64,000 nucleotides of DNA, taken from contig CAJNOI010000038.1 in NCBI GenBank assembly GCA_905250115.1, forward strand, positions 278,308 to 342,307. Direction: 5' to 3'. The position numbers were made by a program, and so were the translations under genes. This stretch comes from Adineta steineri. Lineage: Eukaryota; Rotifera; Eurotatoria; Adinetida; Adinetidae. The notes below the pieces were generated by a model. That model searched no databases, had not been told where the DNA came from, and was given only the letters and a program-made list of their open reading frames with translations. This document shows, one piece after another, positions 11,689 through 23,685 of the stretch (its first letter is position 1; every line of letters begins with the position of its first letter).

Positions 11689-14070
11689 GTATCGAAGTAC
11701 GAATAAGATACTACTCAATTGAATTAGATCAGCTTACAAACCTCGATTGAGCTTGGGATGTTTCCATTTAAAATAGTACATTTAATAAGAATATGATGAG
11801 TCGACTTGAACTGCACTGTATAGTGATATGATACATACAGACAGTGAAGAGTGCACAACGGTAATTGATAAATAAAAGAAAAAAGAAGAGGAGAAAAAGA
11901 ATAGAGCGCATAACATCATCGATTCACTCGAAATTGACATGTCAGGTAGACGATGACGACATTGTATTATTTTAAATAGGATGAATGTCTCGTCTTCTCA
12001 TAGTATAAGAGTCAAACAATAATTATCATTTGTTTTCCGTATCTACACACATCACACACATAAACACATATATGTATGTATAAAAATATACAGACATAAA
12101 TCTCCTTTATTCTCTATTTGAAGGCTTAATGTTCTAATTGGCTACTGCCGACAAAATAAAGAGCATGAATCTACTTAAAGAGAAAGAATAGAAATTCCTA
12201 CCATAACATAACAATAACAATTAATCCTCATTCAAATATTCGAGCTAATTATCAGAGAAACAAAAATTTTTTCTTCACGCGCAAAGCCAAGGTTTTATCT
12301 CTTCAATACTAAATTAAGTACGTGCAAATAGGTATTTTTTATCGTTGATAATGATGATCATCAGTCAAATATATATATATATATATATATGTTCGTATGA
12401 ACGTGACACTCATCAAAACAAAAAAATGTCATTAAATTAATGTTTACTATATAAAATTGTACGACATGTAAATCTAATAGATATCGGTCAGATTACTACT
12501 GATGATCATTTGAAAAAAAAAAAAAAAAAAAATTTTTTTTTTTTTGATTATGAATAAATCACTAGAATTGCAATAACAATGTCAAGGACAAGAGGAAAAA
12601 TCTTGATATATTTTTGAAGTATTTTACCTTTATGTACAACAATGGATTGTGATGGCGGAGGTGGAGATGATGATGGATGTGGTTTTCGAAATCGTCGAAA
12701 AAGACGCATTGTAAAAAATATAATTATTGAAACGAAACAATCCGATTGTTATTACTAATACCGATAGGAAAGAAAAGTTGCTGATCAGCTTTTAGTTCGA
12801 CCGATATATGTATATGTATGTATGTGTTGTTGTGGCGAGTGCGATGAAGAGAGAGGAGAGAGAGAGAGAAATAGATGAAAATGCAGAAGAGAAGAGAAAC
12901 GTAATGTGTACATCTATGTACAGAATAAGAATAAGAAGACAGGAGAAGAGAAATAGAGCAGAAGTGAGGTAGAAGTTTGTCATTTTTTTCCTTTCTTTTT
13001 TTTTAGCTATTTGTGTGAGACATATTATACACTAAACAAGGTCGGTCAGACTATGATTCTTGTTCACACACACACGTCCCCGATAATACAACGCTTGATT
13101 GAACGCACACGTCCTCGATCAGTTACTCTATAATATATATATATTATCATATTATAAAGCAAAAATTATATTGGTATATCATTTCTAAAAATCGATTTCT
13201 AATGCGTTGTCAAGTACATGTACTTTAATAATCTATTATATCATTAGATGAGCTTTTCCTTTCTTTTTCTCCTCTGATGTTATTCTATAGACAAAACTAT
13301 GTCTCTATCTTTGGACTAAGTGAATTTCCTGCTGAGTGACTTCTTTTGTCAACAACAATAATAATCGGACATGATTTATATATGTCTCATGTCGATAAGA
13401 ACCGATATATTGATGGATGATGATTACAAACGACTTAGCGCACTGATTGAAAAGTTCACTGTTCACAATCTAGAATAATATGTTATTAGATTAACTTACA
13501 TTTTTGTTGTTGAGCAAAAGCTTCAAGTTCTTGAATACTCTTCTTTAATAAATCATTTTCAACAAGCATTTCTTCAAGTCGTGCATTTAACATTGTTTGT
13601 AATTGCATAGCTTGTCCAATAGTTTCATTTGATGGTACAGCTATACTGCTGCGTTTTTTTTCAATTCGTTGTTGCATTGTTTCAAGTTCATCCGTTTTTA
13701 TTTGTAAATCACGTCTCAATTGATCAATTATTTGTTGAAGAGCATGAACATTCGAATTTTCATTTTGTACATCATTCAACAATGGCTGTTGTTGTTGTTG
13801 TTGTGCAGGACGTTTAATACGAAAAAGACTAAAACGACGACGTAATACAGATGTTGATTGAAGTAAAGGTTGGACTGATTGACCATTTTTTGTATCAAAA
13901 CCATTTAATACTGTTTGAGATTTTTTCATTTTAGTTGTTTTATTTGTTTGTTTTTGTCCTTGATGTTCAATATTTGAACCGATTTCTGATAAAGATTCGG
14001 AACTTTTACTGAGAAATTTTGATGATACAATTTGATAATAATTATGGGATGATAATCTATTTGTTGCCAT
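4737..14070 (-). CDS. SPECC1L: Cytospin-type protein: coiled coil plus C-terminal CH domain
   Basis: Cytospins bind actin and microtubules and act in cytokinesis and cell adhesion. Common exons: 8023-8519, 7719-7860, 7543-7628, 7261-7488, 6695-7211, 6537-6637, 5947-6001, 5831-5890, 5527-5776, 5362-5476, 5193-5309, 5079-5138 and 4737-5021. With first exon 13500-14070 the protein is 1027 residues; human SPECC1L has about 1117. Order: Ser/Thr-rich head, long coiled coil (exons 8023 to 6537), Thr/Ser linker, calponin-homology domain. The CH domain reads KRDALLKWCGEKLANYGISI, ITNFSNSWIDGIAFCSLLHC, FEIAFNVASSVGIVSIL and WPDWERVMYYVALIFRHFEG, matching the SPECC1L C-terminus closely. A poly-Ser tail of about 60 residues follows and is not in the human protein. 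Three alternative first exons and a possible early stop are given as separate entries. Confidence 0.88.
6516..6536 (-). other. Alternative stop in a retained cytospin intron
   Basis: If the donor after ...RRQ at 6535-6536 (GTAAATG) is not used, translation reads VNDQND and stops at TAG 6516-6518. This would give a coiled-coil protein without the CH domain. Seen in sequence; use of the isoform is inference. Confidence 0.4.
10075..10522 (-). CDS. SPECC1L: Cytospin alternative first exon C (His/Gln-rich)
   Basis: ATG at 10522, donor GTAAGTTG at 10073-10074. It encodes 149 codons plus one base, with a His/Gln-rich segment (NQHKHHHHHQQQYKQHQQD) and Ser-rich low-complexity sequence. Phase 1 again fits the common acceptor at 8519. 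It has no coiled coil, so this isoform would differ in its N-terminal interactions. Confidence 0.65.
11652..11688. repeat. (AC)n(AT)n microsatellite
   Basis: An AC-dinucleotide run passes directly into an AT-dinucleotide run, inside the intronic or promoter region between cytospin first exons C and B. Similar AT runs occur at about 9669-9692, 12370-12390, 14597-14614 and 14820-14840. Confidence 0.8.
12513..12545. repeat. A20-T13 homopolymer palindrome
   Basis: Twenty A followed directly by thirteen T, about 80 bp downstream of the donor of cytospin first exon B. It could extrude a hairpin or exclude nucleosomes. It is a simple sequence feature. Confidence 0.8.
12628..12709 (-). CDS. SPECC1L: Cytospin alternative first exon B (short)
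   Basis: ATG at 12709, donor GTAAAAT at 12626-12627. It encodes 27 codons plus one base: MRLFRRFRKPHPSSSPPPPS and so on, a strongly basic start followed by Ser/Pro. Phase 1 fits the same acceptor at 8519. No upstream acceptor in frame was seen, so it looks like an independent transcription start. Confidence 0.65.
13500..14070 (-). CDS. SPECC1L: Cytospin alternative first exon A (long)
   Basis: ATG at 14070, donor GT at 13498-13499. It encodes 190 codons plus one base: a Ser-rich start, a basic stretch RRRFSLFRIKRPAQ, a poly-Gln run, and a predicted coiled coil (ALQQIIDQLRRDLQIKTDEL). It ends in phase 1, so it joins in frame to the common exon at 8519. It gives the longest isoform and begins the coiled coil early. 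Confidence 0.75.
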
Positions 14071-16767
14071 TTATTACGTATAGAAATTATAAGTAACCTA
14101 GAAGAAGAAGAAGAAAGAAAAAAATAAGTAGAAGATAGAGAAATAAATATCTGAAGATTTTTTTGAGAAAAGAACACTTATAACATCATTAGTTTTGAAA
14201 TCGGAATAAGATTAGATTAGTCAAGGAAAAGAAGTCACACACACACATACTAAAATAATACGAATAAACAAATGAATGAAGGAATAATTACTGCAAAAGT
14301 ACTCATCATCATCATCATCGTCGTCGTCTTCTCTTTCTCTAGAACAATTAGTGAAATAGGATCAACTGAACAGATGGTTTCTTATATATGTATATAGGCT
14401 TTCACAATTATGAGCATGCACTATACATAGAACGTGTTATAATCAATCTGTGAAGTATTTTCTTTTTCTTTAATATAGAATATATGGCTTCTCTTCTACT
14501 ATCAAGATCAGTCATACACCTTATTCAATATATATATGCATTCTACTGATGACACAACTCAAAATGCTTCCAATACCACATCTATACATAACACATATAT
14601 ATATATATATATATGTATATAAAGAATAGGTCATCATCATCATATTCATCACTTCATTAAACGTATCCATACGATGCTTGTTTTATAAATCTAATATAAA
14701 AGCGAATGGACATCGTCCATGAAGTTTGCCAACATATAAAGCGCGAAAAAAGACACTGTACTCTTTTGTATACATACGTATATAAAAAGCAAACAAGATG
14801 ATCTCTACTATAACCTTGTATATATATATATATATATATGGTATCTCATTTACTGATAAGTAATGCATACAATATACATACCTGCTCCACCTCTCTCAAT
14901 CACGACAATATCTTTTTTTTCTTTTTTTCAAAGAATCTTAAGGAGATATGTACGCTCATACAATTAGATATTCTATATGTTTTGATCTCGCTTACTAGTT
15001 TGTATGATGAACATATGTTCTCATTATAATCATCGTACCCGACAATAATCGTGACGATAGAAGTAGAGAAAAAGCTATGAACCGTAAAACAACTGTACAT
15101 AGTAATTAGCGTGGATAGAAATGCAGAGAGACAGAGAGTGAGAGAAGCAGAATAAAACGAAGAGAAAATTAAGATGATTTGTAGACAAATAACTATTATG
15201 CTAGTCTATATACTTCAAAAGGATACCGCAAATCACATACTGTGCCTAGGGAAACAATTCGGACAAAACTAATATGACCCGTGAGGCGTACAAGTAAAAG
15301 ACGGAAATAGACTTAACTTCTTCTTAGTCTCAGTGATCCCAATCAAATTATAACGCTGATAATACCATCATTGCATTTGTATTACGTCAAAATTATGTAT
15401 CATTTGTTTGTCCTCTATACTAACTATTTCTCGTTTACATTCTTAATTCAAGGAAAAAGCACTTTGATATCTGAATATTTGATCGTAACATCTTACTAAT
15501 TTTTGAACATCAGATCATTTATTAATGTACATTAAATAAATCAACAAAAGAAGAAAAGATTGAACATGATGATTACCATTGACAAGAGAGATTGACCATA
15601 CACGACCTTTCTAACAAGTAAAAATCATAGATTAGTACTACTACTAAACATTATTTGAAGTAAATGACAAACTAGAAATGATCTCGAGCTAGAAAATAAG
15701 CACGTATTCATGTACATGTCTCAACACTAGACGATAAAGAAGTGAGAAAAGAAAAAATCAATCACGAGAAAAAAAGAGCCCCATGCCTTTTCTTATATAT
15801 AAATGTTATGTATTTAAAGAATTAATTAAGACTTTCAAAGTTGTCAATAAAAATTATTATATACCTTCATTGAGAATTTCCAAGGTTATTAATCGTTTAA
15901 TAATATATCCAATAAACACCAATTACTATGTTAAATAAAAATTTCTGAATTCAATCTACGAAAAGAAAATAAATAAATAAATCATCAGACACTATAATCA
16001 ACGCCACTATGAACACTATCATTTGTTCTTTCTCTCATATATAAAGAATATAAGAAGAAAATGAAGTGTTTTAACCCATGTCGATGGCATATACCAGAAA
16101 TTGTACACGTGTGTGAACGACACAAAGAAAAGAAAAAGCAATGATGAATATTAAAAAAGAGAGAACCGTGAATAGCAAATGTACAACAGAATAATAATTA
16201 CCACGTCAAGCTAAATGAAAAAAGGAGCAGCTGCTTCTATTCTCAACTGACCAGACGACATATTCATTGTACAAAAAAAAAACTTTAAAAAGGACAAAAA
16301 AAATGAGGATAAAGAAAGAAAAGACGATACAAAAGGTCATCAGTCGTTCATCGAAGAGTTTTATGTTTACATATGAAAAGGCATATACACACACACACTT
16401 ATATGGATAAAAATCAATGCGCACGCAAGACAATCTAATCATTTGAAGTAAGAAGATTTTCTTTTTCTCTTTTTTGACTTTTATAATGTGTTTTATTTCC
16501 TCTTTTCTATTTCACAAGGTATACTTGAACGTTCATTCAATATTACTGTAGTTATTATATCGAGAGAGAGAATAAAGTAGGTAATATGTATCTAAAAGTA
16601 AATAAAAAAAAAAAGTTCATCTATTCAAAGATTTGATGATATAACAGTACTTAAAAAGGTATTGAATAATATAGATCAAAAATTCTCAGCTGGACTTTTC
16701 CTATCAAAGTTATACTTAGAAATAATGCGCTAGATTCAATTTCTTTTTTTTCTCTCTCTCTCTTTGA
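14071..16767. other. Intergenic, 2.7 kb
   Basis: A/T-rich with (AT)n tracts near 14600 and 14820 and scattered purine-rich patches. It should hold the distal cytospin promoter and the promoter of the plus-strand gene at 16768. I see no repeat family or RNA gene. Confidence 0.5.
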
Positions 16768-17316
16768 ATGAATTCAATTTTGAAACTATCTTTTCGACAA
16801 ACCGAAAATCTTCTTCGTCTAACAAAAACAATTGTACATGCATATCAATTACAATATATACTTGTCAATGATAATACAAATGATCAATGTTCATTTTCAT
16901 ATGATTTATGTAATGAACTTCGATTTATACAAAAACATTTACATTCCACTTGTTTTTTACTTCAACAAGCACTCTATCGTATTCAAGCATTAAGACAAGT
17001 ACGTGCCGATTTACCTATTCGAATTGATCAGAATATTTTTATTAAATACGAAGAAAATCTTTCGTACGAATTAAAAAATATTCAAGAAATTATTTTATCA
17101 ATAATTAATGAAAATATGTTAATAGATTCACCTTTAAATACTCTACAAATCTTATATAAAGAAATTCAAGAAAATTTCGAAATATTTCTTGATTATATCT
17201 ATGCAAATCCGATACATAAAAGTACGGTATTTGTAGGAAATTTAGTATCGAATACACTTGAAAGATTTTATTTAATTCTTGGTACACTCGCTCGACTTGT
17301 TACAGAAATAAAATAA
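16768..17316 (+). CDS. Unrecognised helical protein, 182 aa
   Basis: A single intronless ORF from ATG 16768 to TAA 17316. The protein is helical throughout, rich in Leu, Ile, Asn and Tyr, without a signal peptide or clear membrane segment. Phrases such as FIQKHLHSTCFLLQQALYRI and VFVGNLVSNTLERFYLILGT suggest a helical bundle. I considered the Nepro N-terminal domain because of the C-terminal LxRFYLILGTLARL pattern, but the match is too weak to claim. The stop lies 6 bp from the stop of the convergent dynein gene, so the two transcripts must overlap. Confidence 0.7.
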   Translation: MNSILKLSFRQTENLLRLTKTIVHAYQLQYILVNDNTNDQCSFSYDLCNELRFIQKHLHSTCFLLQQALYRIQALRQVRADLPIRIDQNIFIKYEENLSYELKNIQEIILSIINENMLIDSPLNTLQILYKEIQENFEIFLDYIYANPIHKSTVFVGNLVSNTLERFYLILGTLARLVTEIK

Positions 17317-17322
17317 ACAAAA

Positions 17323-20316
17323 TTAATCTTCATTGTCATTAGTTTGAACATTAAGAATATCATAGATTGTATTATCAGCTATTGTTCGAGCTAATTCTTG
17401 TACAAGTTTATCAAATTCCGGTTCATAATTTTGTGGAAGTTCAATTCCTTTTCGAATCTTTAAGACAAAAAAAAAATAAAAATTTTATCAGTGTAAAAAT
17501 ATACTTTTGCTTTTTTTCGAAGATTCGGTGATAGTTTTAAACAATTAGTCCAACCTCTGAAAATAATCGAAATAAATCGAAAAGAAATTTTTGTTTTGTA
17601 AATTTACGTTTCATCACCAGCTAATAAAATCGGATGAATTGAATTAAATGCAATTTTTGTACATGTTTTTCCTAATTCATTTGTTAAAAGTTGTTCACAA
17701 ATTGGTTCAAGTTTATTTGAATGAATATCAAATATATAAACTTTACCATCAGCTCCAGCAACAGCAAATAAAGTAGATGTAAATGGTGACCAACAAATAT
17801 CTTGTAGACTTGTACATAAATCAAATCTCATTAAACACTCACTAATACAATATCAAAGAAGGAATTTATATTTTCTAAAGCAAAAAATATTTACGCAAGT
17901 TTTTCATGCCATATTTTAACTGTACTATCAGCAGAACATGAAGCAAAAATATTCGGATGAAAAGGACTAAAGGGAAAAGGTTTTAAAAACAAATTAAAAT
18001 CATATTACCTCCATTGAATAGAATAAACAGCGAAATCATGTGCATCATATGTCATATCAATTATTCCTGGGTCATTAATTGATGCTTTATAAATCTTTCC
18101 ATCTTCTGTACCAACAAGAAATATATCTTTTTGATGATGATGAAAATCAAGTGCCAATGCCGGACCTATGTATAATCATACTTGTGAAAAAATATTGATT
18201 TCTGAAAGAAAATAAAAAACCTGGTATTGTTAGAAGAGTACCATCATCAAGTCGTGTAGTTTTTGTTGCACTTGGTAAATCTAATAAGAGTACTTGTCTT
18301 AATTCACCTTTAATACATGTCCATCGTAGTAATTTTCCATCACTACCAGCTGAACAAAAACGAGAATATTGATCAGTCGATGAAGTACACCATTGAACCT
18401 AATTCATTTTATTTGAAGAGGAAGACGTTTTTTTATACATACCTGCCATACACATCCAAGATGTTTACACATATAAGATAAATTTGTAAAAACAGCTTTA
18501 CCAGATGGTACAGATATATCATAAACAATTACATCACCATCCATTAATCCAACACAAATAAGATATCTAGAATAATTACGAATAAGAATTATGTTTATCG
18601 TAAAAGATAGATATATTACGGTTTTGATGATAAGCAATCAATAGATAAAACAGTACTTTCAGTATGAATTAAATTATTCGGATGATTATTATTAAGTGTA
18701 AATACAGCAATAGTACCTTGAATTCGTTCAGCACAATCATCTGAATGAAGAAGATAGAAAACTTGTCTAGTATATATATAAAATCATACAAAGTCCATAT
18801 CCTATGATTAACATATCCGAATAAGTTGGATTCCATGTTAATGCAGTAACAGATCGATTTGGGTAGGGTGCTGAAAATTTCCATAATGGAAATAATGTAC
18901 CCATTGGATCACGTATTTCATCGGATTTATCTTCGAAATATTTGAAATTAAATATTAATTCATGATATCGATTTTGATTTAATACACGTTCAATTGCTTT
19001 TAAAATTTGTACTTGACGACGTTTAGTAATTACCTTTAACGAAAAACAAAATTCTTTGTTTTGTTTTAATTATTATTTTATTATACTTCTGGTTTAAGAC
19101 GATCTGCTTTAATAATTTTTTTCTCTAATAAACTTTTTGTTGGTCCATAATTTATTTTTTGTTTTCGTTTATCTTTATCATTTTGCTGAAAAAAAAAGAA
19201 TTTATTTTCCAAAAGAAAATTATTATCTATACTTGTTTTGCATAATCAATAGCATATTCTTCATAGATTATACGTTGATTTGCTAAACCAACAAATTTTT
19301 TATATGGGATAAAATCAGCAAGAGTTGTAACATCCTAAATCGAGGTTTATACATATTGTATGAGAAAACAATAAATAAACTTTTTTTGGTGATGAATATG
19401 TTTGTATGCCTTGTTCACAATAATTAAAACGATTGAGTATTTTCTTAGATTTTTCAGTTTGCATTTGTGACATTGATATCTACGATTCAGATTTTAAGTA
19501 TATCGAAAGATGATTATTATTATTTACTGAATCATCAATGGGTTCATTTATTGTTCGTTGTTCATCTTCATCAACTGTTTGTTGTAAAGCTATAGAATAA
19601 CATGAATTATACAAGTACAATATTTAGTCTTTTACATTCGATGTTTTCATCCGATTTTTTTATTTCTATTGTTGATTCTTTTTTAGTTTTATAAACATCA
19701 AGTAATGCTGTTGGAAGAATTTGTGTTCCATCTGAATGGAATCGTTTTTTTCTATTATTTTATATATTATTTTTAATACAAACAATATTTTTCTTTTTGT
19801 AAATAATTTTTAGCTTCATCAGAATCAATTGGTATAAGATTTCCTTCATATGAATAATGTATAGTTAATTGTTCGGGATTTCCTAATGGTACAAATTGTT
19901 TCTCCTAATCAAATAAATATTTATTTCTATGATAGAATTATACATTTCAATTCAGTATACCAACACGATGACTAAACATAACTAAATTTTTCGATCCATG
20001 TGGATTTTCTGTTGTTAAAATACGTGTAATTTCTTCATCAGGATCAATTATATCTGTAGATGATAGAAAACTTGTATGCTAAAGATATGAAATTCTCTTT
20101 TATTTCTATTCAATAATATCAAACAAACACTATTATCATTGTGATTATGTTCATCATCATACAATTTCGTAGAACCGATCTAAATATTCAAAATTCTATC
20201 ACATATTGTTTACCTTCAGAGGACTCACAATATCCTACAGGAAATAATCAAGATTTTTTTTTCGATAAATTCATATGATAGAAACTTACATCATTGATCT
20301 GTTGTAAAGAATTCAT
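17323..20316 (-). CDS. Axonemal dynein intermediate chain, DNAI1 paralogue
   Basis: A multi-exon WD40 protein running from ATG 20316 (MNSLQQIND) to TAA 17323. It is collinear with the next gene, DNAI1. The N-terminal signature EEITRILTTENPHGSKNLV and the stretch NPEQLTIHYSYEGNLIPIDS match the conserved outer-arm intermediate chain N-terminus. WD-repeat exons include YLICVGLMDGDVIVYDISV and ICWSPFTSTLFAVAGADGKV. The C-terminus [13 protein letters not shown] is the DNAI1 signature. Introns are about 50-60 bp; one donor appears to be GTTTGT. It should bind outer-arm dynein heavy chains in cilia. It is more diverged than its neighbour, so it may be a specialised copy. It is complete as far as I can trace. 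Confidence 0.8.
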
Positions 20317-20499
20317 TTGTTATGATATTTTATTTAAAAGTAAAACATTACGATGGATATTACACTGTTTAACTATAGATTTCAAGCGAATGAGTAAGAG
20401 AGAAGAAGCGCGCGAAAGAAAAATGTCTTATTGAACATCGTGAGAAAAAGACAAGATATATTGCTATAATGATAGATAAAAGTATTCGAAAGTATTTAT

Positions 20500-23491
20500 T
20501 TAACTTGTAGTAGGAATTGGTGTTGTACTTGTTTGTTGTGTTGGTACACCTTTACTTTTTACATCATCCGGATCACGAATTAATGCAAGAATTTTATCTA
20601 ATTTAACACTTTCACCTTCTGTTCCTTCAGCAACATCTTGACCTTTTTTAACTTTTGGTTTTTTACGTAAATTAGGCGAAAGTTTTAATGATATAACATT
20701 ACCACGATCATCACCTGCAAGTATAATCGGATGATTACGATTAAATGTAATATGTGTTAATTTTGTACGTTTTTTTTGTACAACTATTTGTTCAGTAAGT
20801 GGTTCATATTTATTAACATTTAAATCAAATACAAAAACTTTTCCATCAGCTGTACACGCAGCAAATACTGTTGATGAATAAGGTGCCCATGCAATATCAC
20901 CAACAGCACTACCAAGATCATAAGTAAATAATGGTACTCTATAATTTACCATAGGAACAATAAATAAATGAAGATTATGAGATCATTTCTTACTTATAAT
21001 TGATGTCCCATACTTTGACGGTCCAATCAGCTGAACAACTAAGAAAAATTTTTGGGTGAAATGTATTCCAACGTACTGCATAGATAGCCATATGATGTGC
21101 ATCGAATGTATCCAAAAATTGATTATTATATGATTTTGAACATTTATGAATTTTTCCTTCTTCGGTACCAACAATAAATAAATAATCTTGTTGTTTATTA
21201 AAATCAAAACATGTTCCACAACCTTCAATTAATCAAATAAGAAAAATTAACAAAAGAAAAGAATTTTATAGACATACCAAGTGTAGCTAATGGAAGTGTT
21301 TCATTAGGTTCAGTTGCTGGTTTCTCTAATTTTAATTGTACAATATCAGCGTACATTAAATCACTCTAATTAAAAAATTTCGTATGAAAAAAGATAAATA
21401 AATAAAATTTACTTTAACTAAAGTCCAACAGACAACACGACCATCGGATGAAATTGAATAAAAATTAAGATTTCCATCTAAATCATCTTTTTGCCATCGT
21501 ACTTGCCAAACAGGATCTGTATGTTTTCCATTACGAGCTGTACTTTGATATTTAGGTCGTTTCTGTTCATCTGCAACATTATAAACAGCAACTGACCCAT
21601 CATAAAAACCTATAAAATATATAACGAATAATTTTCTTCGTACAAAAAACAAATTAATCTTCAATTACCACAACAAAGTAAATTCGGATGATGATGATGG
21701 AAATCTAAACACATAACACCGCTTTCCGTTTGAAAAATATATTCCGGAAAACTTGGATTTTTTAATGAATAAACTAAAAACATTCCACGAGTTTGTTTAA
21801 GAAAATCATCTACAAAAAAACAATAAATTATGAAATTAAATAATAAAATGACATACATGAACCAAAAGCAACAGCAAATAAATCTGAATATTGTGAATTC
21901 CAAGCTAAATTTGTACAAGCCAATTTTTTTGTTAAATCATATTGAAATATCCATAATGGTAAAAGACTTCCTTCTTGTTCGCGATATTCATCAGCTGCAT
22001 CTTCCCAATATTTAAAATCTGTATATAGATAGATAAATATGAAATTATTTCTTAAGAAATGAAAAATAACCTTGAGCGATATCATCAAATGTATTTTGAT
22101 TAATCATTCGTTCAATAATTTTAAGTGATATACTTGCTGATTTGGAACGAGCAAATTTAGCCATATCATCACCCTATTTAATAAAAATAATATATGTATA
22201 TAATATATGTTTTTTTCTATTTACTGATAAATCGGTAGCAACAAATTTTTTCTTTCTGTCATCATCTTTTTTTGTTGAACTCTTCTTATTTTCTTTTTCT
22301 TTTGCTTTTTGCTAAATAGAAAAAAATCAACAAGTTAATATTTAGTTTTAATTATGTTATACTTGTAAATCAAAATCTTCATTATAAGCATCAAATATTG
22401 CCCATTGAGAAACATTATCAGAGAAAACAGCACGTGGAGTTTGTTCAACAAATGTTTCTCGATCCTAAGAATAAAAAATATATAACAATAATTTATTTGA
22501 AATTTTTTTTTAATTTAATACTCGGCATGGGTTATTATATGTTTGAGATGCACGTTCGCTAAAATTAAATTGATTTGTTAATTTTTTTGTTTTACCATTT
22601 GTTGCACTCGATTCAACTGGTTTTTCATCATCTTCATCTTCACCATCCTGCGTTGTTTTTTCCTTTTAAAAAATAATATATATCAGAAAATTAATTTTTT
22701 TGGGTAGAATTTACTTCGGTTGATTCAGCCTCAGGTGTCGATGCTTCATCTTCTTCTTCGATTGTATATTCTAATAATAATAGATGAAAATAATTTTATT
22801 CTATATTAATATTTATTAACCTCCGCCATCGCGTGCAACTTGTCGTCGACCTTCATCGGAATCTCGAAGAATAAGATTGCCATCAAGTTGAAAATGAACA
22901 GCTAATTGGTCAACATGTGGAATTGGTTTAAATAATCGATCCTTAATTAAATTAGATAGATATTATTAGTTTGTAATTATAATTTACTTTGTAACTATAT
23001 CGAACAATATTTTCTGCTGCTTGAGGATTGCGTGCTGTAAGAATTCGAGTATGTTCTTCATTTAATTCCTAAACGAATTCAATTTTTCTATAAAATAATT
23101 TTTAAACTGAAAATATAAAATACCGCTTCAGTCAGTTTAAGTTGATCATCAGGACGAACAGGTCGAAGTGCCTAATTGAAACCAATCAAAAACAAAAAGA
23201 ACGAACAAAAAAAACAATTACCTCATCGGACAAATCAGGCATATTACCAAAATCTTGTTCATCATCCTATAAAATTATATTTCAGTATTCTTCATGTCTA
23301 TATATCTTCTCATACTCGAAAATTTCCCATTATTGAATTACGTGGTAACTGACTAATACGCCTTTGAGCTGCCACTGATCCATTGATAACTGGTTGAACC
23401 TAAGATAAAATAAATTTCCATATATACAGCGAAAATATCTTCCTAATAAAACTTTTACAGGTTTTTTTTCGACACCACCTTTATTTGGCAT
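20500..23491 (-). CDS. DNAI1: Axonemal dynein intermediate chain 1
   Basis: This subunit anchors outer dynein arms to axonemal doublets. ATG 23491 ([11 protein letters not shown]) to stop 20500, in about 17 short exons. Conserved blocks follow human DNAI1 in order: [178 protein letters not shown]40 repeats fill the C-terminal half. A short Thr/Pro tail ([13 protein letters not shown]) ends the protein. Its start lies 195 bp from the end of the LIM-SAM gene, and 183 bp separate it from the start of the paralogue. Confidence 0.93.
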
Positions 23492-23685
23492 GTTTGTTCT
23501 CGAGTAACTAATATAAATGACAATCACAACACTTTATTCCATTACCATCGTCATAGCTCTAGGCAGTACATAGCAACAGATCAATTACATGTTACATATA
23601 GATGTCAGTTAACTTTTAAGTGTTATATAATTTTATTGACATTAGAAAAAAAGAGAAATATTTATATTACAAAGAAATCGTTTTT

